A DNA stretch of 43,292 nucleotides, taken from Candidatus Rokuibacteriota bacterium. Lineage in GTDB: Bacteria; Methylomirabilota; Methylomirabilia; Rokubacteriales; CSP1-6. Under the pieces are notes generated by a model that ran no database searches, was not told the origin of the DNA, and saw nothing but the letters and a program-made list of their open reading frames with translations. The stretch covers positions 1-43,292 of the forward strand of contig JACPCH010000119.1 of NCBI GenBank assembly GCA_016179875.1, written 5' to 3'. Position 1 is the stretch's first letter, and each line of letters opens with the position of its first letter. Position numbers and translations under genes: made by a program. Of the stretch, positions 19,634 to 28,377 are shown one piece after another.

Positions 19634-19665
19634 GGCCGGGCGCCGCCGCGCGGCGGCGCCCGGCC
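19634..19665. repeat. 32-bp perfect palindrome between atpE and rex
   Basis: The 32 bases 19634-19665 read the same on both strands (arms GGCCGGGCGCCGCCGC and its complement, no unpaired spacer). Transcribed, they would form a very stable GC hairpin with a minimal loop. It lies 28 bases after the atpE stop and 12 before the rex start. No run of T follows on either side, so it is not a classical intrinsic terminator. It could stop or stabilise the 3' end of the atp message. Confidence 0.75.
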
Positions 19666-19676
19666 GGCGTCCCGCG

Positions 19677-20327
19677 ATGACCCGACACGCGAGCTCCCGG
19701 CTTCCCAAGATCCCCGAGATGACGATCCGTCGTCTCTCGGTCTACACGCGCTGCCTCCTGCAGCTCGAGGAGGACGGGATCAAGACCGTCTCCTCGCAGG
19801 AGCTGGCCGAGCGCTTCAACCTCAACTCGGCCCAGGTGCGCAAGGACCTCGCCTACTTCGGCGAGTTCGGCGTCCGCGGCATCGGGTACTACGTCTCGGG
19901 CCTCAAGGCGGAGCTCCAGCGGATCCTCGGGCTCGACCGCGAGTGGGCCGTCGCGCTGGTGGGCCTCGGCAACCTGGGGTCCGCGCTGTTCCACTACAAG
20001 GGCTTTTCGAGGCAGGGCTTCAGGATCGCCGCGGTCTTCGACGACGACCCCGCCAAGATCGGCCGCGAGCTGGCCGGCGTCCCGATCTTCGCGAGCCGCG
20101 ACCTCGCGCGCGAGGTCAAGGCGCGGGGGATCCAGATCGCGATCGTCGCCGTGCCGGCCGAGTCGGCGCAGCCGGTCACGGACCAGCTCGTCGCGGCGGG
20201 CATCAAGGCGGTCCTCAACTTCGCGCCGGCGCGGCTCAAGACGCCGAAGGACGTGCGGCTCAAGAACGTGGACCTCTCGATCGAGCTGGAGACCCTCAGC
20301 TTCTATCTCGCCAAGGGCAGCCGGTAG
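19677..20327 (+). CDS. rex: Redox-sensing transcriptional repressor Rex
   Basis: DNA-binding repressor that senses the NADH/NAD+ ratio and releases its operators when NADH rises. 216 residues, family length. The N-terminal winged helix contains IPEMTIRRLSVYTRCL and SSQELAERFNLNSAQVRKDL, followed by the Rex hallmark FGEFGVRGIGYYV. The Rossmann domain has GLGNLGSAL near residues 96-104 and FDDDPAKIG. It ends with NVDLSIELETLSFYL. ATG at 19677 sits just after the palindrome. Known Rex targets in other bacteria are respiratory and fermentative genes. Its neighbours here are the ATP synthase genes, but I found no convincing Rex operator in the window. Confidence 0.95.
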   Translation: MTRHASSRLPKIPEMTIRRLSVYTRCLLQLEEDGIKTVSSQELAERFNLNSAQVRKDLAYFGEFGVRGIGYYVSGLKAELQRILGLDREWAVALVGLGNLGSALFHYKGFSRQGFRIAAVFDDDPAKIGRELAGVPIFASRDLAREVKARGIQIAIVAVPAESAQPVTDQLVAAGIKAVLNFAPARLKTPKDVRLKNVDLSIELETLSFYLAKGSR

Positions 20328-20329
20328 TC

Positions 20330-20338
20330 TGGTACGCT
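20330..20338 (+). promoter_or_regulatory. Possible extended -10 element before mfd
   Basis: TGGTACGCT in the short gap between rex and mfd fits TGn plus a -10 hexamer (TACGCT). It ends 14 bases before the ATG at 20353. No -35 is visible. Weak on its own. Confidence 0.25.
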
Positions 20339-20352
20339 CTCTGTTGTCCCTG

Positions 20353-23300
20353 ATGTTGACCGACTGGCCGCCGTTTCACGCCCTGGCGAAAGCCTTCGCC
20401 GAGGGACACCCCTGTCTGCGCGTCGCCGGCCTCGCCGGCGCCGCCCGTGCGCTCGCCGTCGCCGAGCTCCTCCAGGCCCACCCGCGCCCGGCGCTCGTGC
20501 TGGTGGCGGGCCTCGCCGAGGCGCACCGGTGGACGCAGGACCTCCGGTTCTTCGGCGTCCCGGCCCTCGAGTTCCCGACGCCGGAGCCGCGGCTGTGGCG
20601 CGGGGGCCGCCCGCGCGAAGCCGACGCCGAGCGCGCGGTGATCTGCCGGCGGCTGCTCGCGGGCGAGCCGGTGGCGGTCGTCGTCACGCCGGCGGCGCTC
20701 GACGCCGAGCTCCGCGCCCCCGCCGACTTCACCGGCGCGACGATCCGCCTCGCGGCCGGTGACAGCCTGGACCGCGAGCTCCTGCTGGAGGCGCTCGGGC
20801 GCGCCGGCTACGAGCGCGTGGACACCGTCGTCGAGGTCGGCCAGTGGAGCGTGCGGGGCGGCATCGTGGACGTGTTCTCGCCGAGCCACGCCCGACCGGC
20901 GCGGCTCGAGTTCCTCGGCGACGAGCTCGAGTCCATCCGGCTCTTCGACCCGACCTCCCAGCGCTCGGTGACGCCGCTCGACGAATGGCTCGTGCTGCCG
21001 CTCCCGGCCGGCGCGGCGGCGGCCGCGCGGCTCACCGACTACCTGCCGGCCGGGGTGCCGGTGATCGTGGACGCGCCGCGCGTGCTCGACGCGCCGACCG
21101 AGACCGATCCCGGCGCGGGCCCGCTGCGCGTGCGGCTCGCCGGCCGGCCCCTGGTCGAGCTCGACCTGGTCGGGGGCGCCACGAGCTCGGTGAGCGGCGC
21201 CGCGGCGCCCGCGGTCGAGGTGGCGCTCGAGACGCAGGGCGTCCCGGGCTTCGCCGGCCGGTTCAACCAGCTCGCCGCGGAGCTGGCGCGCTGGCGCGCC
21301 GAGGGGTTCCGCCTCCGCCTCGTCGCGGCCGACGAGCGCCAGGCCGGCCACCTCCGCCAGATCCTGCTCGAGCACGACCTGGAGGCGGCGCCGGCGGCGG
21401 GGCTCGACGGGCCCGAGCCGCTGGCGGTGGTGGTGGGGGAGTGCTCGAGCGGCTTCGCCCTCCCGGCGCTCGGCCTCGTCGTGCTCACCGAGCACGAGCT
21501 GTTCGGCGCGCGCCGGCGGTCGCTCCGGCGGCCGAAGTTCCAGCGCGGCGCCGCCCTCACCGCGTTCACGGACCTCGCGATCGGCGACGTCGTGGTCCAC
21601 GAGGACCACGGCCTGGGCCGGTACCTCGGGCTCCGCACGATGACGGTCGGCGACCGCGACGGCGACTTCCTGGTGCTCGAATACGCCGAGGGCAACCAGC
21701 TCTATCTGCCGGTCGAGCGCCTCGACCTCGTGTCGAAGTACCTCGGCGCCGAGGCCGGCCAGGCGCGGCTCGACCGGCTGGGCGGCGCCTCGTGGCAGCG
21801 CGTCAAGGAATCGGTGCGCGCGGCCCTCCGCGAGATGGCGGAGGAGCTGCTCCGGCTCTACGCCCGGCGCGCCGTCGCCGAGGGGCACGGGTTCGCGCCC
21901 GACGCGCCGTGGCAGCGCGAGTTCGAGACGGCGTTCCGCTTCGAGGAGACGCCCGACCAGCTCCGCGCGATCGACGACGCCAAGCGCGACATGGAGTCGC
22001 CGCGGCCCATGGACCGGCTCGTCGCCGGCGACGTGGGCTACGGCAAGACCGAGGTCGCGCTGCGCGCGGCGTTCAAGGCCGTGGCCGACGGCGCGCAGGT
22101 CGCGGTGCTGGTGCCGACGACCGTGCTCGCCCAGCAGCACTGGGCGACGTTCGCCGACCGGTTCTCGCCGTTCCCGGCGCGGGTGGAGCTGCTCTCGCGC
22201 TTCCGCTCGCCGAAGGAGCAGAAGGCCGTGGTCGAGGGGCTCCGGCAGGGCACGGTCGACGTCGTGGTCGGCACCCACCGGCTCCTGTCCAGGGACGTCG
22301 CGTTCAAGAACCTCGGCCTCCTGGTCGTGGACGAGGAGCACCGCTTCGGGGTCGCCCACAAGGAGCGCATCAAGCGGCTCCGCGCCTCGGTGGACGTGCT
22401 CGCGCTCACGGCGACGCCCATCCCCCGGACGCTCTACATGGCGCTCTCGGGCGTGCGCGACATGTCGGTCATCGAGACCGCGCCGCTCGACCGGCTGCCG
22501 GTGGAGACGTTCGTCCGGAGGTGGAGCCGCGCGGTGATCCAGGAGGCGCTCGAGCGGGAGCTCGCGCGCGGTGGGCAGGTGTTCTTCGTCCACAACCGGA
22601 TCCAATCGCTGCCCTCGATGGTGCGCTTCGTCCAGGAGCTCGTCCCGGACGCGCGGGTCATCATGGCGCACGGCCAGATGAAGGAACGGGAGCTCGAGGC
22701 GACGATGGTCAGGTTCGTGACCGGACAGGCGGACGTGCTGGTGTCGACCGCCATCGTGGAGTCGGGGCTCGATATCCCGGCGTCCAACACGATCATCGTC
22801 AACCGCGCCGACCGCTTCGGGCTGGCCCAGCTCTACCAGCTGCGCGGCCGCGTGGGCCGCGAGCGGCAGCAGGCGTACGCGTACCTCCTGGTGCCGGCCG
22901 ACGGCCGGGTGGACGAGCAGGCCCAGCGGCGCCTGCGCGCCCTGCAAGACCTGACCGAGCTCGGCTCGGGGTTCAAGCTCGCCCTGCGCGACCTCGAGAT
23001 CCGGGGCGCCGGCAACCTGCTCGGGGCCGAGCAGCACGGGCACATCGCGGCGGTCGGCTACGATCTTTACTCGAAGCTCCTCGCCGAGGCCGTGCGAGAA
23101 TTGAAGGGCGAACCGACCGCGGCCACGGTGGATCCGGTGATCAGCGTCGCGGTCGAGGGCTTCTTACCCGAAGACTATGTGCCCGAGGTCAACCAGCGGC
23201 TCGCGTTCTACAAGAGGCTCGCCGGCGCCGCAACCGACGCGGAGGTCGCCGAGCTTGCCGCCGAGCTGGCCGACCGGTTCGGCCCGCCGCCCCTCGAGGC

Positions 23301-23568
23301 CGAGCAGCTCCTGGACACCGTCCGGATCCGCGCGGCCGCGCGGGCGCTCGGCGTCGAGCGGATCGAGGCGGGCGGCGGGCGCGCCCTGGTCACGTTCTCG
23401 CCGGCGACCCCGCTCGATCCCGGGCGCCTGGTCTCGGCCATCCAGAAGAGCCGGGGGCGCTTCACGATGAAGCGCGAGTTCACCGTGGAGGCGGCGATCG
23501 CCCGGGGCGAATGGCCGGCCGTCCGCGACGCGCTGCTGGGCCTGCTGGCGGAGCTGAGGCGCGCCTGA
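20353..23568 (+). CDS. mfd: Transcription-repair coupling factor
   Basis: ATP-driven translocase that pushes stalled RNA polymerase off damaged DNA and recruits UvrA. 1071 residues. In order: a UvrB-homologous N-terminal module (ALEFPTPEP, SVRGGIVDVFSPSHARP), the RNA-polymerase-interacting CarD-like domain near 406-475 (IGDVVVHEDHGLGRYLGL, NQLYLPVERLDLV), then the helicase core. The core has Walker A GDVGYGKTEVA near 557, LVVDEEHRFGV near 658, TATPIPRTLYMALSGVRDMS, and the TRG/RecG motif QLYQLRGRVGRERQQAYAYL. The TRCF C-terminal domain follows. ATG at 20353 is preferred, although TTG at 20344 is in frame. The terminal TGATG shares a base with the next gene. Confidence 0.96.
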   Translation: MLTDWPPFHALAKAFAEGHPCLRVAGLAGAARALAVAELLQAHPRPALVLVAGLAEAHRWTQDLRFFGVPALEFPTPEPRLWRGGRPREADAERAVICRRLLAGEPVAVVVTPAALDAELRAPADFTGATIRLAAGDSLDRELLLEALGRAGYERVDTVVEVGQWSVRGGIVDVFSPSHARPARLEFLGDELESIRLFDPTSQRSVTPLDEWLVLPLPAGAAAAARLTDYLPAGVPVIVDAPRVLDAPTETDPGAGPLRVRLAGRPLVELDLVGGATSSVSGAAAPAVEVALETQGVPGFAGRFNQLAAELARWRAEGFRLRLVAADERQAGHLRQILLEHDLEAAPAAGLDGPEPLAVVVGECSSGFALPALGLVVLTEHELFGARRRSLRRPKFQRGAALTAFTDLAIGDVVVHEDHGLGRYLGLRTMTVGDRDGDFLVLEYAEGNQLYLPVERLDLVSKYLGAEAGQARLDRLGGASWQRVKESVRAALREMAEELLRLYARRAVAEGHGFAPDAPWQREFETAFRFEETPDQLRAIDDAKRDMESPRPMDRLVAGDVGYGKTEVALRAAFKAVADGAQVAVLVPTTVLAQQHWATFADRFSPFPARVELLSRFRSPKEQKAVVEGLRQGTVDVVVGTHRLLSRDVAFKNLGLLVVDEEHRFGVAHKERIKRLRASVDVLALTATPIPRTLYMALSGVRDMSVIETAPLDRLPVETFVRRWSRAVIQEALERELARGGQVFFVHNRIQSLPSMVRFVQELVPDARVIMAHGQMKERELEATMVRFVTGQADVLVSTAIVESGLDIPASNTIIVNRADRFGLAQLYQLRGRVGRERQQAYAYLLVPADGRVDEQAQRRLRALQDLTELGSGFKLALRDLEIRGAGNLLGAEQHGHIAAVGYDLYSKLLAEAVRELKGEPTAATVDPVISVAVEGFLPEDYVPEVNQRLAFYKRLAGAATDAEVAELAAELADRFGPPPLEAEQLLDTVRIRAAARALGVERIEAGGGRALVTFSPATPLDPGRLVSAIQKSRGRFTMKREFTVEAAIARGEWPAVRDALLGLLAELRRA

Positions 23569-24668
23569 TGCGGCGGGCGCTCGCGACCGGGCTCCTGGCG
23601 CTCGCCCTCGGCGGGTGCGCGATCCCGGGCTGGGTGCCGTTCGTCGGCAAGAAGGAGGAGCCCCCGCCGCCGGCCGCCGCGGCGGCGCCGCGCCCGGCGC
23701 CGCTCCGCGTGCCCGACGCGCCCCGGCCCGAGCCGGCCGCGCCGCCCGCGGGCCGTCCCGGGCCGGACGAGCACGTGACCGACCGGGTCGTCGCCGTCGT
23801 CAACAACGACGCGATCACGCTCACCGAGCTGCTGGAGGCGATCGCCGTCTACCGGTACGAGAACCGACAGGCGGGGGCCGGGCCGCCGACCGACGAGCTC
23901 GTCCAGCAGTTCATCACGCGGATGATCGACAACCGCCTCCAGCTCCAGGAGGCGGAGCGCGAGAAGATCGTGGTGGACGACGCGGAGGTCGAGGACGAGG
24001 TCGCCGACCGGATGAAGCGGCTCAACGTCCCGAGCCGCGCCGAGCTCGAGAAGGTGCTCGAGTCGCGCGGGGTCACGATCGAGGGGATGAAGAAGCGCAT
24101 CCGCGACTCGATCCGGGTCCAGCGCGTCATCCGGCGGAAGGTGACGCTGCGCGTGTCGGTGACGGAGGCCGAGATCGTCCGGTACCTCGAGGCCAACCGC
24201 CAGAAGCTGGAGACCGGCCTCTCCTACCACGCCCGGCACATCCTCGTCCTGCCCGAGGCGGGCGCGAGCGACGCCGCCTGGGAGGCCGCGCGCATCCGCG
24301 CGGAGCTGCTCCGGACACAAATTCTCCAAGGGGCCGACTTCGCCGAGCTCGCCCGCCAGCACTCGCGCGACGCCAGCGCCCGGGACGGCGGCGACCTCGG
24401 CACGCTCAAGCGCGGCGAGCTGGCGCAGGACATCGAGGCCCAGATCCTGGCCCTGGCCCCGGGCGAGGTGTCCCGGCCCCACCGGTCGCAGCTCGGGTAC
24501 CACATCTTCCGGCTGGAGTCGAAGGAGGCCCTGGAGGGGGACGGCCTCGAGCGGGCCCGGGCCCAGATCCGGGACATCCTGTTCCGCGAGAAGTACGAGG
24601 CCCGCCTGGACGCCTGGCTCAAGGAGATCAAGCAGCGGGCCATCATCGAGGTCCGGCTGGATCAGTGA
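23568..24668 (+). CDS. SurA-like peptidyl-prolyl isomerase lipoprotein
   Basis: Periplasmic folding chaperone of the SurA/PpiC (parvulin) family, 366 residues. The signal ends in a lipobox with C17 (ALALGGC), so it should be a lipid-anchored protein. Residues 31-66 form a Pro/Ala-rich linker. Residues 67-200 resemble the SurA chaperone domain (RVVAVVNNDAITLTELLEA). One parvulin domain spans about 219-319 (YHARHILVLP, DFAELARQHSRD, GGDLGTLKRGEL, SQLGYHIFRL), followed by a C-terminal helix. E. coli SurA has two parvulin domains and is soluble, so this is a shorter, anchored form. Its start shares one base with the mfd stop. Confidence 0.9.
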   Translation: MRRALATGLLALALGGCAIPGWVPFVGKKEEPPPPAAAAAPRPAPLRVPDAPRPEPAAPPAGRPGPDEHVTDRVVAVVNNDAITLTELLEAIAVYRYENRQAGAGPPTDELVQQFITRMIDNRLQLQEAEREKIVVDDAEVEDEVADRMKRLNVPSRAELEKVLESRGVTIEGMKKRIRDSIRVQRVIRRKVTLRVSVTEAEIVRYLEANRQKLETGLSYHARHILVLPEAGASDAAWEAARIRAELLRTQILQGADFAELARQHSRDASARDGGDLGTLKRGELAQDIEAQILALAPGEVSRPHRSQLGYHIFRLESKEALEGDGLERARAQIRDILFREKYEARLDAWLKEIKQRAIIEVRLDQ

Positions 24669-24675
24669 AAAAACA

Positions 24676-24704
24676 TTGACTTCCGGTGCGGGAAGTGGGA
24701 CGAT
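24676..24704 (+). promoter_or_regulatory. Probable promoter of rho
   Basis: TTGACT (24676-24681), a 17-base spacer and GACGAT (24699-24704). The -35 matches the consensus well and the -10 only partly. It lies in the 140-base gap before rho, directly after an A-rich stretch (GAAAAAACA, 24667-24675) that could act as an UP element. Expected transcript start is near 24711, leaving a leader of roughly 100 bases. Confidence 0.55.
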
Positions 24705-24726
24705 GACACCTGTCGTTATCGTTCCA
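24696..24726. repeat. Inverted repeat spanning the rho -10 region
   Basis: Arms TGGGACGAT (24696-24704) and ATCGTTCCA (24718-24726) are complementary over nine positions with one G:T, separated by 13 bases that contain a further GAC/GTC pair. It covers the presumed -10 hexamer and start point, so it could be an operator rather than an RNA hairpin. No regulator is identifiable. Confidence 0.5.
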
Positions 24727-24774
24727 ACCCCGCAGAAACCCTGCGCAGATTGCACAACCGACTCACTATGCAGT

Positions 24775-24793
24775 GCGGCGTACTAGACGCCGC
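24775..24793 (+). promoter_or_regulatory. Hairpin in the rho leader
   Basis: GCGGCG and CGCCGC form a perfect six-base stem around the loop TACTAGA, ending 15 bases before the rho start. The leader before it (24721-24770) is C-rich and G-poor (19 C, 9 G), as in Rho loading sites. In E. coli, rho is autoregulated by attenuation in its leader, and a similar role here is inferred. Confidence 0.45.
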
Positions 24794-24797
24794 GCCC

Positions 24798-24801
24798 GGA
24801 G
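24798..24801 (+). promoter_or_regulatory. Ribosome binding site that sets the rho start
   Basis: GGAG, seven bases before ATG 24809. It supports that ATG over an in-frame GTG at 24773, which has no such signal and sits at the foot of the leader hairpin. Confidence 0.5.
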
Positions 24802-24808
24802 CCCGCTG

Positions 24809-26125
24809 ATGAGCGCCCGCCGCGAACGAGGCCAAGCAAACGCGACGCAGAACCCCGAGGCCGCCAACGGCCTCAACCTCTCCGAGCTCAAGGAGAAGAG
24901 CATCCCCGAGCTGAACCAGATCGCCCGCGACCTGAACGTCCAGAACCTGGGCGGGCTCCGGAAGCAGGAGCTGATCTTCAAGATCCTCCAGTCCCAGGCG
25001 GAGAAGGACGGGCTCATCTTCGGCGAGGGGGTCCTGGAAGTCCTGCCGGACGGCTTTGGATTCCTGCGAGCCCCGGATTACAACTATCTGCCCGGCCCCG
25101 ACGACATCTACGTCTCGCCGTCGCAGATCCGGCGCTTCGACCTCCGCACCGGCGATACGATCTCCGGCCAGGTCCGGCCGCCGAAGGACAGCGAGCGGTA
25201 CTTCGCGCTCCTCAAGGTCGAGGCGATCAACTTCGAGACGCCCGACCAGTCGCGCGAGAAGATCTTCTTCGACAACCTCACGCCGCTCTACCCGATGGAG
25301 CGGCTGCGCCTCGAGCACGACCCCGAGAACCTGACGACCCGGGTGATGGACCTGCTCTGCCCCATCGGCAAGGGCCAGCGCGGCATGATCGTCGCGGCGC
25401 CGCGCACCGGCAAGACGATGATGCTCCAGTCCATCGCCCACGCCATCGCGACCAACCACCCCGAGGTCTACCTGATCGTGCTCCTGATCGACGAGCGGCC
25501 GGAGGAAGTCACGGACATGCAGCGGACCGTGAAGGGCGAGGTCATCTCGTCCACCTTCGACGAGCCGCCCCAGCGGCACATCCAGGTCGCCGACATGGTG
25601 ATCGAGAAGGCCAAGCGCCTCGTCGAGCACAAGCGGGACGTCGTCATCCTGCTCGACTCGATCACGCGCTTCGCCCGCGCCCACAACGCGATCATCCCGT
25701 CCTCGGGCAAGGTCCTCTCGGGCGGCCTCGACGCCAACGCTCTCCAGCGGCCCCGCCGCTTCTTCGCGGCGGCGCGGAACATCGAGGAGGGCGGCTCGCT
25801 CACCATCATGGCGACGGCCATCGTGGACACCGGCAGCCGCATGGACGACGTGATCTTCGAGGAATTCAAGGGCACCGGCAACATGGAGGTGCACCTCGAC
25901 CGGCGGCTCATGGACAAGCGCGTCTTCCCGACGATCAACATCGAGCAGTCGGGCACCCGCAAGGAGGAGCTGCTCCTGGAGAAGGACGAGCTGCAGAAGG
26001 TGTGGCTCCTGCGCAAGGCCCTGTCCCAGCTCAACCCGGTGGAGGGCATGGAGCTCCTGCTCGACAAGCTGAAGCTGACCCGGAGCAACAAGGAGTTCCT
26101 GGCCTCCATGCACTCGATGGGCTAA
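24809..26125 (+). CDS. rho: Transcription termination factor Rho
   Basis: Hexameric RNA-dependent ATPase that terminates transcription. 438 residues from the ATG at 24809, near the usual length (E. coli 419). The N-terminal Rho domain has [20 protein letters not shown] and [11 protein letters not shown]. The cold-shock RNA-binding domain holds [15 protein letters not shown] and [16 protein letters not shown]. The ATPase domain has Walker A APRTGKT near residues 197-203, [12 protein letters not shown], Walker [15 protein letters not shown] and the secondary RNA site [18 protein letters not shown]. The first 25 residues are a hydrophilic extension. Its own promoter and structured leader precede it. 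rpmE follows after 39 bases. Confidence 0.97.
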   Translation: MSARRERGQANATQNPEAANGLNLSELKEKSIPELNQIARDLNVQNLGGLRKQELIFKILQSQAEKDGLIFGEGVLEVLPDGFGFLRAPDYNYLPGPDDIYVSPSQIRRFDLRTGDTISGQVRPPKDSERYFALLKVEAINFETPDQSREKIFFDNLTPLYPMERLRLEHDPENLTTRVMDLLCPIGKGQRGMIVAAPRTGKTMMLQSIAHAIATNHPEVYLIVLLIDERPEEVTDMQRTVKGEVISSTFDEPPQRHIQVADMVIEKAKRLVEHKRDVVILLDSITRFARAHNAIIPSSGKVLSGGLDANALQRPRRFFAAARNIEEGGSLTIMATAIVDTGSRMDDVIFEEFKGTGNMEVHLDRRLMDKRVFPTINIEQSGTRKEELLLEKDELQKVWLLRKALSQLNPVEGMELLLDKLKLTRSNKEFLASMHSMG

Positions 26126-26130
26126 GGGCG

Positions 26131-26139
26131 TGGTATCCT
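26131..26139 (+). promoter_or_regulatory. Possible extended -10 element before rpmE
   Basis: TGGTATCCT fits TGn plus a -10 hexamer (TATCCT), in the rho-rpmE gap, 25 bases before the chosen rpmE start. No -35 is seen. Weak on its own. Confidence 0.25.
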
Positions 26140-26150
26140 TGAGCGTTCCC

Positions 26151-26156
26151 TGGAGG
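26151..26156 (+). promoter_or_regulatory. Ribosome binding site that sets the rpmE start
   Basis: TGGAGG at 26151-26156, eight bases before GTG 26165. An upstream in-frame GTG at 26156 overlaps this signal and cannot be served by it, so the shorter protein is preferred. Confidence 0.6.
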
Positions 26157-26164
26157 TGGCGACC

Positions 26165-26377
26165 GTGAAGGTGGGCATTCATCCCGACTATGTGGACACG
26201 ACGATCACCTGCGCCTGCGGCGAGGTGGTGCGGACCCGCTCGACCAAGCCCGAGATCCGGGTGGAGATCTGCTCCAAGTGCCATCCCTTCTACACGGGGA
26301 AGCAGAAGCTCGTCGACACGGCCGGTCGCGTCGAGCGCTTCCAGCGGAAGTACAAGCGTCAGACCGCGTCTTCATAG
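26165..26377 (+). CDS. rpmE: Ribosomal protein L31
   Basis: Large-subunit ribosomal protein bL31, 70 residues. It begins [16 protein letters not shown], matching the conserved MKxxIHPxY start. The zinc-binding cysteines are present: CACG then [13 protein letters not shown], which makes it the C+ (zinc) form. It ends [12 protein letters not shown]. The GTG at 26165 is preferred over GTG 26156 because of the Shine-Dalgarno and because L31 proteins begin at this point. It is followed by a strong terminator. Confidence 0.95.
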   Translation: MKVGIHPDYVDTTITCACGEVVRTRSTKPEIRVEICSKCHPFYTGKQKLVDTAGRVERFQRKYKRQTASS

Positions 26378-26388
26378 CGAGCGTTCGG

Positions 26389-26422
26389 AAACCGGCTGGA
26401 GGGATCGCTCCGCCGGTTTTTT
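26389..26422 (+). terminator. Rho-independent terminator after rpmE
   Basis: AAACCGGC-T-GGAG pairs with CTCC-GCCGGTTT around a short loop (GGATCG), followed by six T (26417-26422). It begins 11 bases after the rpmE stop. This is the only classical intrinsic terminator I see in the window, and it separates rho-rpmE from prfA. Confidence 0.85.
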
Positions 26423-26446
26423 GTTTGCGGGAGGCGCGGCGTCGTG

Positions 26447-27520
26447 ATGCTGTTTGACAAGCTCCGCCAGATCGAAGAGCGGTCCCACGAGCTCGCGCGG
26501 CTCCTGTCCGACCCCGGGGTCTTCGCCAACCCGGCGGAGTATGCCCGCCTCCGCAAGGAGCACGCCGACTCCCTCCAGGTCGTCGGGGGCTTCGCCGAGT
26601 ACCGGGACGTCCTGAAGCGCCTCGGCGAGGCCCGGCACATCCTCGCCGAGGGCGGCGACCGCGAGCTCCAGGAGCTCGCCCAGGCCGAGATCGACGACCT
26701 CACCGCGCGCCAGGCGGCGCTCGAGGAGGAGCTCAAGCGCCTGCTGCTCCCGCGCGACCCCAACGACGACAAGAACGTCTTCGTCGAGATCCGCGCCGGG
26801 GCGGGCGGCGACGAGGCCGCGTTGTTCGCGGCCGATCTCGCGCGCATGTACACGAAGTACGCCGAGCGGCAGCGCTGGAAGGTCGAGGTCATGGACGCGA
26901 GCGCGACCGGCGTCGGCGGCTTCAAGGAGGCCATCCTCTTCATCCAGGGGCGCGGGGCCTGGAGCCGGCTGAAGTTCGAGCGCGGGGTCCACCGCGTCCA
27001 GCGCGTGCCGGTGACCGAGTCGAGCGGGCGCATCCACACCTCGACGGTGACGGTGGCGGTGCTCCCCGAGGCCGAGGACGTCGAGATCAGGGTGGACGAG
27101 CGGGACATCCGCGTGGACGTCTACCGCTCGTCCGGGCCCGGTGGGCAGGGCGTGAACACGACCGACTCGGCGGTGCGCATCACGCACCTGCCCACGGGGC
27201 TGGTGGTGACCTGCCAGGACGAGCGCTCGCAGATCAAGAACCGCGCGAAGGCGCTGCGGGTGCTGAAGGCGCGGCTCCTCGAGCGCGCGCAGGACGAGCA
27301 GCAGGCGGCGATCGCCGCGGACCGCCGGAGCCAGGTCGGGACCGGCGAGCGGAGCGAGCGGATCCGCACCTACAACTTTCCCCAGGCCCGCGTGACCGAT
27401 CACCGGGTCGGGCTCACGCTCCACCGCCTGCCGGCGGTGCTCGAGGGCGACCTCGACGAGCTGATCGACGCGCTGAGCGCGGCCGAGCAGGCGGAGCGGC
27501 TCCAGCGGGTGGCCGGATGA
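26447..27520 (+). CDS. prfA: Peptide chain release factor 1
   Basis: Recognises UAA and UAG stop codons and triggers peptide release on the ribosome. 357 residues from the ATG at 26447. The stop-codon reading motif is P188-V189-T190 in [14 protein letters not shown], the PxT form of RF1 rather than the SPF of RF2. The GGQ catalytic loop is at 232-234 ([10 protein letters not shown]). GTG at 26444 is an alternative start with better spacing to GGAGG at 26430-26434. The stop overlaps prmC (ATGA), the methyltransferase that modifies the GGQ glutamine. Confidence 0.96.
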   Translation: MLFDKLRQIEERSHELARLLSDPGVFANPAEYARLRKEHADSLQVVGGFAEYRDVLKRLGEARHILAEGGDRELQELAQAEIDDLTARQAALEEELKRLLLPRDPNDDKNVFVEIRAGAGGDEAALFAADLARMYTKYAERQRWKVEVMDASATGVGGFKEAILFIQGRGAWSRLKFERGVHRVQRVPVTESSGRIHTSTVTVAVLPEAEDVEIRVDERDIRVDVYRSSGPGGQGVNTTDSAVRITHLPTGLVVTCQDERSQIKNRAKALRVLKARLLERAQDEQQAAIAADRRSQVGTGERSERIRTYNFPQARVTDHRVGLTLHRLPAVLEGDLDELIDALSAAEQAERLQRVAG

Positions 27521-28377
27521 CGGAGACCCTCCGCGGGCGGCTGTCCGCCGCCGAGGCCGAGCTGAGAGCGGCCGGCATCCCGACGGCGCGCGTGGACGCC
27601 GAGTGGCTGCTGGCCGGCCTGCTCGGCGTCGGCCGCGCCGCGCTGCGGCTCGACCTCGACCGCGTCCTGCCGGGCGCCGTCACCCGGCGCTATGCGGCGG
27701 CGGTGAGGCGGCGGGCGGGGCGGGAGCCGCTGCAGCGGATCCTCGGCTGGGAGGAGTTCCGCGGGCTCCGCCTCCGCCTGACGCCGGACGTGTTCGTCCC
27801 GCGGCCGGAGACCGAGGTCCTGGTCGAGTGGGCGCTCGCGCTCCTGCCCGCCCCGTGCGGCGGCGCGAGGCCGCTGGCGATCGACCTCGGCACGGGCTCG
27901 GGCTGCGTCGCGTGCGCGCTCGCCGCCGAGCGGCCCGACCTCGCGGTGCTGGCGGTGGACGCCTCGCCGGCCGCCGCCGCCGTCGCCCGCGCCAACGCGC
28001 GCGCGCTCGGCCTCGGCGGGCGCGTCCGGGTCGTGGCCGCCGACCTGCTCGACCCGCTCGGGGCGCCCGGCGCCGCGCTCGTCGTGAGCAACCCGCCGTA
28101 CCTGCCGAGCGGGCTGGTGCCGTCGCTCGACCCCGAGGTGCGGCGGCACGAGCCGCGCGCGGCGATCGACGGCGGCCCCGACGGGCTCGCGCTGATCCGG
28201 AAGATCGCCGCGGCCGCGCGCCGCGCGCTCGCCCCGGGCGGCGTCCTCGCGCTCGAGACCGCCGCCGGCGCCCAGGCGCGCGCGGCCGCCGGCCTGCTGG
28301 CCGCCGCGGGCTTCGCCGGCGTGGCGCTCCGCGACGACCTGACCGGCGCGACCCGGTTCGTGGCGGGGCGGGCCTGA
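27517..28377 (+). CDS. prmC: Release factor glutamine methyltransferase
   Basis: S-adenosylmethionine-dependent enzyme that methylates the glutamine of the GGQ motif in release factors. 286 residues. The N-terminal helical domain includes [14 protein letters not shown]. Then come [34 protein letters not shown], the SAM-binding [15 protein letters not shown], and the catalytic NPPY at 192-195 (SNPPYLPSG). The ATG overlaps the prfA stop, the usual pairing. The stop shares a base with the murA start (TGATG). Confidence 0.95.
   Translation: MTETLRGRLSAAEAELRAAGIPTARVDAEWLLAGLLGVGRAALRLDLDRVLPGAVTRRYAAAVRRRAGREPLQRILGWEEFRGLRLRLTPDVFVPRPETEVLVEWALALLPAPCGGARPLAIDLGTGSGCVACALAAERPDLAVLAVDASPAAAAVARANARALGLGGRVRVVAADLLDPLGAPGAALVVSNPPYLPSGLVPSLDPEVRRHEPRAAIDGGPDGLALIRKIAAAARRALAPGGVLALETAAGAQARAAAGLLAAAGFAGVALRDDLTGATRFVAGRA

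Noticed and set aside
19634-19665. Palindrome as a standard intrinsic terminator
   Set aside because: No run of T follows on either strand, so it is listed as a repeat instead.
24773-24808. Upstream GTG start adding 12 residues to Rho
   Set aside because: It lies at the foot of the leader hairpin and has no ribosome binding site. ATG 24809 has GGAG at good spacing.
26156-26164. Earlier GTG start for L31
   Set aside because: It overlaps the Shine-Dalgarno sequence, and L31 proteins begin at the MKxGIHP position encoded from 26165.
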